Source: Billgrantia saliphila (lineage in GTDB: Bacteria; Pseudomonadota; Gammaproteobacteria; Pseudomonadales; Halomonadaceae). Taken from it: DNA of 64,000 nucleotides. The position numbers and the translations under genes are program-made. The stretch lies in the NCBI RefSeq assembly GCF_002930105.1, contig NZ_PJRN01000011.1, forward strand, positions 62,001 through 126,000, written 5' to 3'. This document shows positions 1 through 7,084 of this stretch, one piece after another. The notes beneath the pieces are model-generated. The model was not told the DNA's origin. It saw nothing but the letters and a program-made list of their open reading frames with translations, and ran no database searches. How positions within the stretch are numbered: the stretch's first letter is position 1; the number at the start of each line of letters is the position of its first letter.

Positions 1-16
1 GACCAGCGAGAACACC

Positions 17-607
17 ATGAGCGAGATCATCCGGATTACCGACAGCGCCCAGGATTACCTTGCCGAGCTGCTCGAGAAGCAGAACGTCGAAGGTATCGCG
101 GTGCGCATCTTCATTACCCAGCCCGGCACGCCCTATGCCGAGACCTGCCTGGCCTACTGCCGGCCCGGCGAAGAAGAACCGAGCGACGAGAAGCTGGAGC
201 TGGAGAAGATCGCCGTCTTCGTCGACAAGCACAGCATTCCCTTCCTCGAGGAGGCGGTCGTCGACTTCAATGCCGACCGTATGGGGGGGCAGCTCACCAT
301 CAAGGCGCCCAATGCCAAGATGCCCAAGGTCAACGCCGACAGTCCGATCGAGGATCGTGTCAACTATATCCTCTACAGTGAGATCAACCCCGGTCTTGCA
401 GCCCATGGCGGCGAAATCAAGCTGGTCGAGCTGACCGAGGATCAGGTGGCGATACTGGCGTTCGGCGGCGGCTGCCAGGGCTGTGCGGCGGTCGACCTCA
501 CGCTAAAGGAAGGGGTTGAGAAAACCTTGATGGAACGTATCCCCGAGTTGGCGGGCATTCGCGACGTGACCGATCACACCGACACCACCAACGCCTATTA
601 TCGCTGA
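17..607 (+). CDS. nfuA: Fe-S biogenesis protein NfuA
   Basis: This 196-residue protein is a carrier that delivers 4Fe-4S clusters to apo-proteins in the cytosol. Residues 1 to about 100 form a degenerate A-type (HesB/IscA-like) domain without the usual cysteine triad. Residues about 110-180 form the Nfu domain with the cluster-binding CxxC in [14 protein letters not shown]. Length and domain order match NfuA of Escherichia coli and Pseudomonas. The gene starts 17 bp into the window, so its promoter is largely outside. A strong hairpin follows the stop. A SufE-family protein (3217-3648) lies 2.6 kb away but is not in the same operon. Confidence 0.96.
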   Translation: MSEIIRITDSAQDYLAELLEKQNVEGIAVRIFITQPGTPYAETCLAYCRPGEEEPSDEKLELEKIAVFVDKHSIPFLEEAVVDFNADRMGGQLTIKAPNAKMPKVNADSPIEDRVNYILYSEINPGLAAHGGEIKLVELTEDQVAILAFGGGCQGCAAVDLTLKEGVEKTLMERIPELAGIRDVTDHTDTTNAYYR

Positions 608-620
608 TTGCTGATGGGCC

Positions 621-658
621 GCGAGCCCGCTCGCCGCGACAGCGGCGAGCGGGCTCGC
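621..658. terminator. Perfect 17-bp hairpin between convergent genes
   Basis: Positions 621-637 are perfectly complementary to 642-658, with a four-base GACA loop. The hairpin fills the 52-bp gap between the stops of nfuA (+) and the KfrA-like gene (-). It is placed to serve as a bidirectional terminator. No clear T-tract follows on either strand. Confidence 0.8.
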
Positions 659-659
659 T

Positions 660-1703
660 TCAGCGATGATCTTCTGAGGACTCCAGTTCGGAGTCCTCCC
701 TCGTTCTGGTCCCCTCTTCGGCGCGACGTACCGTCCGTGCCTCGTCCTCCGTCATCCAAGTGCGGCGCAACAGCTCCGATTCGAGCGTACGCAGACGGGC
801 GGCCTGCTCGTCGAGATGACGTTTCTGATCCTCGATACGCGCCTGCAGCAACGACTGCTCGTGACGCAAAGTGTCGATGCGCTCCTCGGCGCGGCTTCGG
901 GCCCACTGGGTCTCGCGATGCTGCTTTTCCTCCCGAGCCAGCGCGTTCTGAGTCTCGCGCAACTGGAGCTGCATGTTTTCCTGACGTTTCTCCGACTGCT
1001 GCAAGGTCGCGGCATGGCGTTTCTCCGCCGACAAGCGCTCTTGTCGCGCCTCGTCGAGCAGCCCCATGAGTCGCGCCTCGGCGGCTTCATGGCGCTGCTC
1101 CTCCTGGTTGAGTCGCGCCAAGTGCTGGGCATCGCGTTCTGCCAGCGCCTGGTGATGTGCCTGGGCCTGCTGCTCGCTCTCCTTCTGCAACTTGTCGAGC
1201 TGCTGCAGGCTACGAGCCAGGCGCTCCTCGAACTGGCGCGAGCGCTCTAGAGCCTGGTCGCGCTCGCTTTCGACCCGGGCCAGCGCCGCACTGCGCGATT
1301 CCAGGCGTTGTTCGGTGCCCGCCAGGTGGGCGGAAAGGGCGGCTTCACGTTGTTCCGCATCCTCGACCTGACGCTGGGCCTCCTGCATGGCGGCCTGAGC
1401 CTCGGCGACGCGACGATCGGCCTCTTCGCGGTAGCCGGCCAACGTCTCGGCGGCCGACTCCCGAGCCCGCTGCCAGAGGCCTTCCGCCAGTTGCAGCACC
1501 GGCTCGGGCATCGCCTGGGATGCGGGAAGGTCGCGGTTGCGCTCGCGCTGGCAGCGCCACTCTCTCAGGTGGTCGCTGATAGTGGTGAAGCTGCCGGTCC
1601 CCAGTATCTCGCGAATTTTCTGAACGCTGGGCGCTTCCCCCTTGGCCAGCAGGGCATCGATAGCCCGCTGGACATCCTCGTACTGCACACCGCTGCGTGC
1701 CAT
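660..1703 (-). CDS. KfrA-like DNA-binding coiled-coil protein
   Basis: This 347-residue protein has an N-terminal helix-turn-helix region (residues about 1-50) resembling the KfrA_N domain, including KIREILGTGSFTTISDHL. The remainder is almost continuous charged coiled coil rich in Q, E, R and A, up to about residue 330. KfrA of IncP plasmids is a coiled-coil autorepressor linked to plasmid segregation; homologues also occur on chromosomes. The start at 1703 is chosen because AAGGAG lies seven bases upstream of that ATG; a longer form from 1745 lacks this. The gene is divergent from a tyrosine recombinase, with palindromes in the shared spacer that are candidate binding sites. The chromosomal role is unknown. 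Confidence 0.8.
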   Translation of the reverse strand: MARSGVQYEDVQRAIDALLAKGEAPSVQKIREILGTGSFTTISDHLREWRCQRERNRDLPASQAMPEPVLQLAEGLWQRARESAAETLAGYREEADRRVAEAQAAMQEAQRQVEDAEQREAALSAHLAGTEQRLESRSAALARVESERDQALERSRQFEERLARSLQQLDKLQKESEQQAQAHHQALAERDAQHLARLNQEEQRHEAAEARLMGLLDEARQERLSAEKRHAATLQQSEKRQENMQLQLRETQNALAREEKQHRETQWARSRAEERIDTLRHEQSLLQARIEDQKRHLDEQAARLRTLESELLRRTWMTEDEARTVRRAEEGTRTREDSELESSEDHR

Positions 1704-1828
1704 GACGGTCTCCTTGGGTGATGTGGCGGCTGCTCCTTGCATCACGCGGCAGGCGTCGCTTGTTGTTCCTGTTCCATGCGCCCCGCCGACTTGCCAAGGA
1801 TAGCGGCTTTCGGAGAACGGCGAAAGGA

Positions 1829-1862
1829 AATTACATTATATGTAATTACGTAATACATGTAA
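1829..1862. promoter_or_regulatory. AT-rich cluster of palindromes, candidate KfrA-type operator
   Basis: The spacer between the divergent KfrA-like and recombinase genes contains overlapping inverted repeats built on ATGTAA/TTACAT half-sites. There is an 8-3-8 palindrome at 1829-1847 (AATTACAT, TAT, ATGTAATT), the 10-bp palindrome ATTACGTAAT at 1845-1854, and TACATGTA at 1854-1861. The stretch is strikingly AT-rich against a GC-rich background. KfrA proteins are known to bind repeats in their own promoters, so autoregulation and control of the recombinase is a reasonable inference. Confidence 0.6.
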
Positions 1863-1957
1863 CGCAACAGGCCAATAATTCAAGATTACCCGTCTTATCT
1901 TGAATTTTTCCGCCTACGCCTCGACACTGAGACGAGCAGCTAGAGCAGAGGGCGACG

Positions 1958-3187
1958 GTGACAGACAGCATGGCGGACGAAAGCAATACGGCAATCGGCC
2001 CGGGCAGGGCAGGGCCGCCCACACAGGCAGCGCAAGAAGGGCTCATCGCGGCACCGTTACCCCCGGTGTCGACTGGCAAGCCGAATGTCCTGTCACGTAT
2101 CCAGGCCAGCAGCGACGCCGAAGCCGTGGCCCGTTGGCTCGCCGAATACCGGTCCAGTCCCAGGACTCAGCGCAGCTATCGACGCGAGGCTGAGCGTTTG
2201 CTGCTCTGGCTGGCCGCCCAGGGCAGGGGGCTTGCGGAACTCCGCCGCCAGGACCTGGACGCCTTCGAGGCGTTCCTGGCCGCGCCGACGCCGCGCCACG
2301 CCTGGATAGGGCCGTCACGGCCACGCAGCTCACCGCACTGGCGCCCATTTCGCGGGCCGCTGTCCCCGGCCAGCCGTCGACAGAGCCTGGTAATTCTGCA
2401 GGGCATGTTCGCCTGGCTGGCGGAGGCAGGATGGGTGGAACACAATCCGTTCCGCCTGATGCGCGATAAGCGTAGGCGTCTCGACAATCGACAACCTAGC
2501 ATCGAGCGCTATCTGGAGCGGCCTCTCTGGGAATGGCTGTGGCGGTGGCTGGCACGTCCTGTGGAGGCGCAAGCGAGTCACCGCAAGCGCTATGTATGGC
2601 AGCGCCGCCGCCTGCTCTTCGCTTTCGCGTACTTGTTGGCACCGCGCATCGGCGAAATGGCCAACGCGAGCATGGGCGACTTTCATCAGCGGGAGGGGCG
2701 CTGGTGGTGGCAAGTCGTGGGGAAGGGCGACAAGGCGGCTCGCGTGCCGGTGCCCGAGGATCTGATGCGCCTACTGCGGGATTGGCGCCTGATCCTGGAC
2801 CTGCCGCCCGAGCCGCGATACGGCGAGGCGGGCGCGCTGCTGCGTCGTCTGGATGGCCAGCGTGCCCTGGGCGACAATCAACTCTATCGGCTGATTCGTG
2901 ACACCTTCCGTCAGGCGGCGGATGTCCTGGAAGCCGAAGCGGGAGAGGCGGCTGCGACCCAGGTGGCACGATTGCGTGCCGCCACGCCCCATTGGCTACG
3001 CCATACCGCCCTCACGCACCAGGCCCAGGCCGGCGTCGAGCTGCGCTACCTCGCCAGCACTGCGCGGCATTCGCGACTGGACACCACGGCGCGCTACCTG
3101 CACACGGAAGATGAGGAGTGGCATCGCCAGCTGTCGGTACATGGCCTGCCCACGGGAGCGGACGCCGCCCCGGATGAGTCGGTATAA
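1958..3187 (+). CDS. Tyrosine site-specific recombinase (phage-integrase family)
   Basis: This 409-residue protein is a tyrosine recombinase. The N-terminal core-binding (SAM-like) domain spans about residues 45-190 and contains an Arg/Pro-rich insertion near residues 110-135. The catalytic domain shows the first Arg in LAPRIGEMA, a beta-hairpin Lys in GKGDKAA, the HxxR box in PHWLRHTALTH, and the C-terminal ARHSRLDTTARY with the nucleophilic Tyr. The GTG start at 1958 has AGAGGG five bases upstream; an ATG at 1970 is an alternative. No phage, integron or transposon genes and no obvious att repeats accompany it. It is too divergent for me to call it XerC or XerD. Confidence 0.87.
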   Translation: MTDSMADESNTAIGPGRAGPPTQAAQEGLIAAPLPPVSTGKPNVLSRIQASSDAEAVARWLAEYRSSPRTQRSYRREAERLLLWLAAQGRGLAELRRQDLDAFEAFLAAPTPRHAWIGPSRPRSSPHWRPFRGPLSPASRRQSLVILQGMFAWLAEAGWVEHNPFRLMRDKRRRLDNRQPSIERYLERPLWEWLWRWLARPVEAQASHRKRYVWQRRRLLFAFAYLLAPRIGEMANASMGDFHQREGRWWWQVVGKGDKAARVPVPEDLMRLLRDWRLILDLPPEPRYGEAGALLRRLDGQRALGDNQLYRLIRDTFRQAADVLEAEAGEAAATQVARLRAATPHWLRHTALTHQAQAGVELRYLASTARHSRLDTTARYLHTEDEEWHRQLSVHGLPTGADAAPDESV

Positions 3188-3188
3188 T
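3183..3188 (+). promoter_or_regulatory. Possible -10 element before the SufE gene
   Basis: A perfect TATAAT overlaps the recombinase stop codon, 29 bp before the SufE ATG at 3217. No recognisable -35 element sits 16-18 bp upstream, so this is a tentative promoter call. Confidence 0.3.
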
Positions 3189-3216
3189 GTTCCATCGACA
3201 ATCGACGGAGGCCTCC

Positions 3217-3648
3217 ATGACGACCGAAGCCACGGCCGAGCAGGCGCAACAGGCGCTGCAGGAAGAATTCGAGATGTTCGACAACTGGATGGATCGCTAC
3301 CAGTACATCATCGACATGGGCAAGCAATTGCCCCCGTTTCCCGACGAGTGGAAGACGCCCGAACACAAGATTCAGGGCTGCCAGTCGAATGTCTGGATGC
3401 ACCATCGGCGCGAGGGCGATGCACTGCACTTCGACGCGGTGTCGGATGCCGCCATCGTCTCCGGCCTGATCGCCGTGCTGATGCGTATCTTCAACGATCG
3501 CCCGGCCGCCGAGATACGCGAAACCAGCCCGCATTTTCTCGAGGACCTGGGGCTCGACAAGCACCTCTCGCCGACACGCAGCAACGGGTTACACGCCATG
3601 CTCGGCAAGATCTATGAGGTCGCCGAGCAGGAAGCGGCCTCGGCCTGA
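3217..3648 (+). CDS. sufE: SufE-family cysteine desulfuration protein
   Basis: This 143-residue protein belongs to the SufE family, which accepts persulfide sulfur from a SufS/CsdA-type cysteine desulfurase and passes it to Fe-S assembly. The key KIQGCQSNVWM motif carries the acceptor Cys near residue 55. The start at 3217 is preferred over an upstream ATG at 3187 because GGAGG lies just before it and the family N-terminus begins there. It could equally be a CsdE-type paralogue, since no suf operon or csdA is next to it. Its 3' end overlaps the convergent ribbon-helix-helix gene by 37 bp. Confidence 0.9.
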   Translation: MTTEATAEQAQQALQEEFEMFDNWMDRYQYIIDMGKQLPPFPDEWKTPEHKIQGCQSNVWMHHRREGDALHFDAVSDAAIVSGLIAVLMRIFNDRPAAEIRETSPHFLEDLGLDKHLSPTRSNGLHAMLGKIYEVAEQEAASA

Positions 3649-4019
3649 CGCCGACCGGAGGAGCGGGCGACGGCATGCCGACGGCGCTCGCGTGCCAGGA
3701 TGCCCTCGGCGTCCAATCCGGCGATAGGGGCGTCCCGGGAGGTCGGGATATCCCCCACCAGCTGCAGCGCCAGATAGCGACCGCAACAGACGCGCAGGAA
3801 GGAGGCGAAGTTGTCCCCGTCATGGCCCGCCTCGGCACACTCCCGCGAGAGCTTTGCCACCAGTCGGCTGAGGCCTAGACCATCTCGCCGGCCGATCTCT
3901 TCGAGCACTTCCCAGAAGAAGCGCTCCAGGCGAACGCTGGTCGAGACACCGTCCAGGCGCATGGAGCGCGTCTGGGGATCCCAATAATCCGGATCGGCGT
4001 CGATAAAGAGCCTGCACAT
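3612..4019 (-). CDS. Ribbon-helix-helix domain protein
   Basis: This 135-residue basic protein has a segment (residues about 18-85) resembling the RHH_4-type ribbon-helix-helix domain: a short strand in SMRLDGVSTSVRLERFFW, then two helices. It probably binds DNA. The C-terminal 40 residues are Arg/Ala-rich and lie partly antisense to the SufE gene. The start at 4019 has AAGGAGG seven to eight bases upstream; a longer form from 4082 has no such site. The target is unknown. Unlike the adjacent enzymes it has no catalytic motifs. Confidence 0.7.
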   Translation of the reverse strand: MCRLFIDADPDYWDPQTRSMRLDGVSTSVRLERFFWEVLEEIGRRDGLGLSRLVAKLSRECAEAGHDGDNFASFLRVCCGRYLALQLVGDIPTSRDAPIAGLDAEGILARERRRHAVARSSGRRQAEAASCSATS

Positions 4020-4088
4020 CTTCGTTCCTCCTTGCTGGCCTGCCGGCGCCTTAATCATGGCGCCGGACAGGGGGCAGGGCAAGGCGGC

Positions 4089-4670
4089 TCAGAGCTCGAT
4101 ACGAGTGTCCAGCACGGTCAGGAATTGAGCGAGCCAGGCCGGGTGGGCCGGCCAGGCTGGAGCCGTGACCAACTTGCCGTCGGTCACGGCATCGTCCACG
4201 GCGATATCCGCATAGCGACCGCCGGCCAGCTCCACTTCGGGGCGGCAGGCTGGGTAGGCCGAGCAGGTACGCCCCTCCAGCACGCGAGCGGCAGCCAACA
4301 GCTGGGCGCCGTGACAGATCGCCGCCACCGGCTTGTCGGCGGTAAAGAAGTGACGCACCAGCTCGATGACACGCTCGTTGAGTCGCAGGTATTCCGGGGC
4401 GCGCCCTCCGACTATCACCAGACCGTCGTAATCGGCCGGGTCCACGCCGGTAAAATCGGCATTGAGAGTGAAGCGGTGCCCAGGCTTCTCGCTGTAGGTC
4501 TGGTCGCCCTCGAAGTCGTGAATGGCTGTGGCGATGCTGTCACCGGCCCGCTTGTCGGGGCAGACCGCGTCGACGCGATGCCCCACGGCCTGGAGGGCCT
4601 GGAAAGGAACCATGGTTTCGTAATCTTCGGCGAAATCGCCACACAGCAAGAGCAGTCGCTTGGCGGGCAT
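4089..4670 (-). CDS. DJ-1/PfpI family protein (class I GATase-like fold)
   Basis: This 193-residue single-domain protein has the DJ-1/PfpI fold. The nucleophile elbow is [13 protein letters not shown], with the conserved Cys followed by His. [17 protein letters not shown] matches the segment that supplies the acidic partner. Relatives act as glyoxalase-III-type deglycases, proteases or chaperones against carbonyl stress; sequence alone does not separate these. It stands 69 bp upstream of the RHH gene on the same strand and may be co-transcribed with it. Confidence 0.88.
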   Translation of the reverse strand: MPAKRLLLLCGDFAEDYETMVPFQALQAVGHRVDAVCPDKRAGDSIATAIHDFEGDQTYSEKPGHRFTLNADFTGVDPADYDGLVIVGGRAPEYLRLNERVIELVRHFFTADKPVAAICHGAQLLAAARVLEGRTCSAYPACRPEVELAGGRYADIAVDDAVTDGKLVTAPAWPAHPAWLAQFLTVLDTRIEL

Positions 4671-4772
4671 GACATGTCTCCTCGTCGGCTCGTTATGATT
4701 GGGCTGCCGGCTCAGTCTGGCATGGTACGAGCGGAGGAGGGTGGTAGCGGGCTACTACAGGCTGCGCCTGAC

Positions 4773-5111
4773 TCAGCGATCGGCGCGATGGCAGCGAAAA
4801 TGCTCGTCGAGCTCGGGATCCTCACGGCAAAGCGCCTCGCTCGGACCGCCCGGCACGGGATCAATGCCGCCATCGCTGCCCGGATGGCAACGCACGATCC
4901 GCCTGGCACCCAGCCAGCCCCCGCGCAGTGGGCCGTGGACACGGATCGCCTCGGCGGTGTAGTGCGAACAGCTGGGCCAGAAGCGACAGCGCGGCCCCAG
5001 CAGCGGGCTCAGCGTGAACTGATAGAGCCTGACCAGGCCGACCATCGTCAGCCCCAGGCCACGGCCGGCCCAACGACCGATATCGGCTAGCCAGTAGGAC
5101 TGTCGGGTCAT
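4773..5111 (-). CDS. yidD: Membrane protein insertion efficiency factor YidD
   Basis: This 112-residue protein matches YidD, a small amphipathic inner-membrane-associated protein that assists YidC/Sec insertion of membrane proteins. Characteristic features are [20 protein letters not shown] followed by [12 protein letters not shown] and a Cys in [11 protein letters not shown]. The family is normally encoded between rnpA and yidC near the origin. Here it is the last gene of a zur-hisI-yidD group, three bases after the hisI stop, which is an unusual location. Confidence 0.93.
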   Translation of the reverse strand: MTRQSYWLADIGRWAGRGLGLTMVGLVRLYQFTLSPLLGPRCRFWPSCSHYTAEAIRVHGPLRGGWLGARRIVRCHPGSDGGIDPVPGGPSEALCREDPELDEHFRCHRADR

Positions 5112-5114
5112 GGA

Positions 5115-5579
5115 TCAGGCCTCGTCCGAAGGCCGGCGATAGAGGGTGTCGGGATCGATAAGCGGTTCGCTGGCAATGCGCGCCGACTCGCCTTCCAGTG
5201 CGATGTAGAAGCAGCTGCGCCGGCCGGTGTGGCACGCCGGTCCTGTTTGCTCCACCTGCAGCAGCAGAGTATCGCCGTCACAGTCGAGGCTTGCCGTGCG
5301 CAGGTACTGCTGCTGGCCGGACGACTCTCCCTTGCGCCATAGCTTGCCACGCGAGCGCGACCAGTAGCAGACCCGCCCGGTCGTCAGGGTTTCTTCCAGC
5401 GCCTCGCGATTCATCCAGGCCATCATCAACACTTCGCCGCTGTCGTGCTGCTGAGCGATGGCGGGAATCAGACCGTCGTCATTAAAGCGTACGGCAGCGA
5501 GGATTTGTCTCAAGGGTACGCACGCATCGCGCGGTGCTCGCTCGAGTTCCTTCAAGGTGTCGGCCATGGTCGGTTCCAT
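5115..5579 (-). CDS. hisI: Phosphoribosyl-AMP cyclohydrolase
   Basis: This 154-residue enzyme opens the purine ring of phosphoribosyl-AMP in step three of histidine synthesis. It retains the Mg site LDCDGDTLL and the zinc cysteines in ACHTGRRSC, plus the substrate loop [16 protein letters not shown]. No hisE domain is fused. It lies 15 bp downstream of zur and not in a his or tat cluster, which raises the possibility that it is a second, zinc-stress-related HisI copy. The start could be 5579 or 5567; both have only weak ribosome-binding sites. Confidence 0.93.
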   Translation of the reverse strand: MEPTMADTLKELERAPRDACVPLRQILAAVRFNDDGLIPAIAQQHDSGEVLMMAWMNREALEETLTTGRVCYWSRSRGKLWRKGESSGQQQYLRTASLDCDGDTLLLQVEQTGPACHTGRRSCFYIALEGESARIASEPLIDPDTLYRRPSDEA

Positions 5580-5594
5580 CGTTCCGTTGCGGTA

Positions 5595-6047
5595 TCAGGC
5601 CTGGGCGGCGGCACCCAGACAGGCATCGCAGCTGCCCAGCAGCTCGATGGTCTGGCGCTCGACGCGAAAACCCAGCTCGCGCGCCCGGGTGATGAGCTGC
5701 GCGTCGACATCGTCGAGGTGGAGTTCCTCGACGCGGCCGCAGTGACGGCAGATCAGCAGTTGAAAGCCGTGGGCGTGTTCGGGGCAGGGGCAGGCGACAT
5801 AGGCGTTGAGCGACTCGATGCGATGCACGAGCCCCTGCTCGATAAGAAAATCCAGCGCTCGATAAACGGTGGGCGGTCGCGCCGCTGCGTGCTCGACGGC
5901 GAGACGGTCGAGCAGGTCGTAGGCCTTCAGACCGCCAGTTGCCGTGGCGATCATCTCGAGTACTCGTCGCCGGATCGGGGTGAAACGCACCCCGCGGCGC
6001 TGGCATTGTCTTTCGGCCTGCGCAAGCAGGACGCTTGAATCGGTCAT
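5595..6047 (-). CDS. zur: Zinc uptake regulator Zur (Fur family)
   Basis: This 150-residue Fur-family repressor has an N-terminal winged helix (residues about 15-85, including RPPTVYRALDFLIEQGLVH) and a C-terminal dimerisation domain with the two structural-zinc pairs CRHCG and CDAC. The C-terminus LLGSCDACLG is typical of Zur rather than Fur. Zur represses zinc import and zinc-sparing genes when zinc is abundant. It heads a tight group with hisI and yidD. I do not see an AT-rich Zur box in the short gap before it. Confidence 0.87.
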   Translation of the reverse strand: MTDSSVLLAQAERQCQRRGVRFTPIRRRVLEMIATATGGLKAYDLLDRLAVEHAAARPPTVYRALDFLIEQGLVHRIESLNAYVACPCPEHAHGFQLLICRHCGRVEELHLDDVDAQLITRARELGFRVERQTIELLGSCDACLGAAAQA

Positions 6048-6092
6048 GTTCGACCCGACGTGGCTGAAATTGCGTCCATTCTACGCGTTGGG

Positions 6093-7079
6093 TCAGGTAG
6101 CGGCCAGCGCAGGCTGCTCGTCGAGCGAGCGCAGCTCACCTCGCCGGGCGAAGTGGCGCTGTGAGAAAGCAACCCGCTCATTCACCCCGAGACCTTCGGG
6201 CTGCTTCTCCACCAGGTCCAGCCGACGGCGCAGCCCCTCGCCGTTCGCCATCTGGATCGCCAGACCGGGACGGGCATTGAGCTCCAGCAACATGGGACCG
6301 CGGTTGCGGTCGATCACCATATCGGTCCCCAGATAGCCGAGCCCGGTCATCTCGTAGCAACCGGCGGCCAGCTTGAGCAGATTGGTCCAGTCCGGAATGC
6401 GCAGGCTGGCGAGCTCGTGTCCCGTATCGGGATGATCCTGTCGCGACCGATCGAACTGGACGCCACGCACCGCCGTACCGGTAGCGATATCGAGCCCCAC
6501 GCCAACCGCACCCTGGTGCAGGTTTGCCTTCCCGTCGGAAGCTGCAGTGGAGAGGCGCATCATGGCCATGACCGGATAGCCGCGAAAGATGATCACACGA
6601 ATGTCCGGTACGCCCTCGTAAGTGTACTCGGAGAGCTTCTCGTCGAAGTTGATGAGCGCCTCGACCATGGCCACGTCCGCCGCTCCCCCCAGCGAATAGA
6701 GCCCCGACAGAATGTTCGAGACGTGACGATGCAGGTCCTCCAGACTCAGGCGAGCACCGCTCGGCTTGTGGAAGCCATCCTGGTCGACGCGCTCGATCAC
6801 CAGGATCCCCTTGCCACCGCTGCCCTTGGCCGGTTTGATGACGAAACCGTCGTGGCCGGAAATCATCTCACCGAGTCCCTTGATCTCGAACTGGGTGGAT
6901 ACCGTACCGATCAGCGCCGGCGAGGTAATGCCGTGCTTCTCGGCGAGCAGCTTGGTCTTCAGCTTATCGTCGACCAACGGATAGAGATGGCGTCTGTTGT
7001 AGCGACCGATGTAGCGAATGTTGCGCCGGTTCATGCCGATGATGCCGCGCTGCCTGAGCTGGCTTGGCCATACCCACAT
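6093..7079 (-). CDS. ATP-grasp ligase (alpha-L-glutamate ligase-like, RimK-related)
   Basis: This 328-residue ATP-grasp protein probably forms an amide bond on an unknown acceptor. The ATP-binding Gly-rich loop is FVIKPAKGSGGKGILVI (residues about 80-96), and the metal-binding site is MLLELNARPGLAIQMA (about 268-283). It matches the family annotated as alpha-L-glutamate ligase-like or sugar-transfer-associated ATP-grasp. It begins five bases after the 7TM-transglutaminase stop and is the last gene of a conserved three-gene set. The cytoplasmic enzyme presumably works with its membrane neighbour. The substrate is not known. Confidence 0.87.
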   Translation of the reverse strand: MWVWPSQLRQRGIIGMNRRNIRYIGRYNRRHLYPLVDDKLKTKLLAEKHGITSPALIGTVSTQFEIKGLGEMISGHDGFVIKPAKGSGGKGILVIERVDQDGFHKPSGARLSLEDLHRHVSNILSGLYSLGGAADVAMVEALINFDEKLSEYTYEGVPDIRVIIFRGYPVMAMMRLSTAASDGKANLHQGAVGVGLDIATGTAVRGVQFDRSRQDHPDTGHELASLRIPDWTNLLKLAAGCYEMTGLGYLGTDMVIDRNRGPMLLELNARPGLAIQMANGEGLRRRLDLVEKQPEGLGVNERVAFSQRHFARRGELRSLDEQPALAAT

Positions 7080-7084
7080 GATGT

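Noticed and set aside
1958-3187. Integron or prophage around the tyrosine recombinase
   Set aside because: No attC-like repeats, cassette genes, phage genes or flanking tRNA are visible; neighbouring genes are ordinary chromosomal ones.
5595-6092. Zur-binding site upstream of zur
   Set aside because: The 45-bp gap before zur has no AT-rich dyad of the known type, so autoregulation is not claimed.
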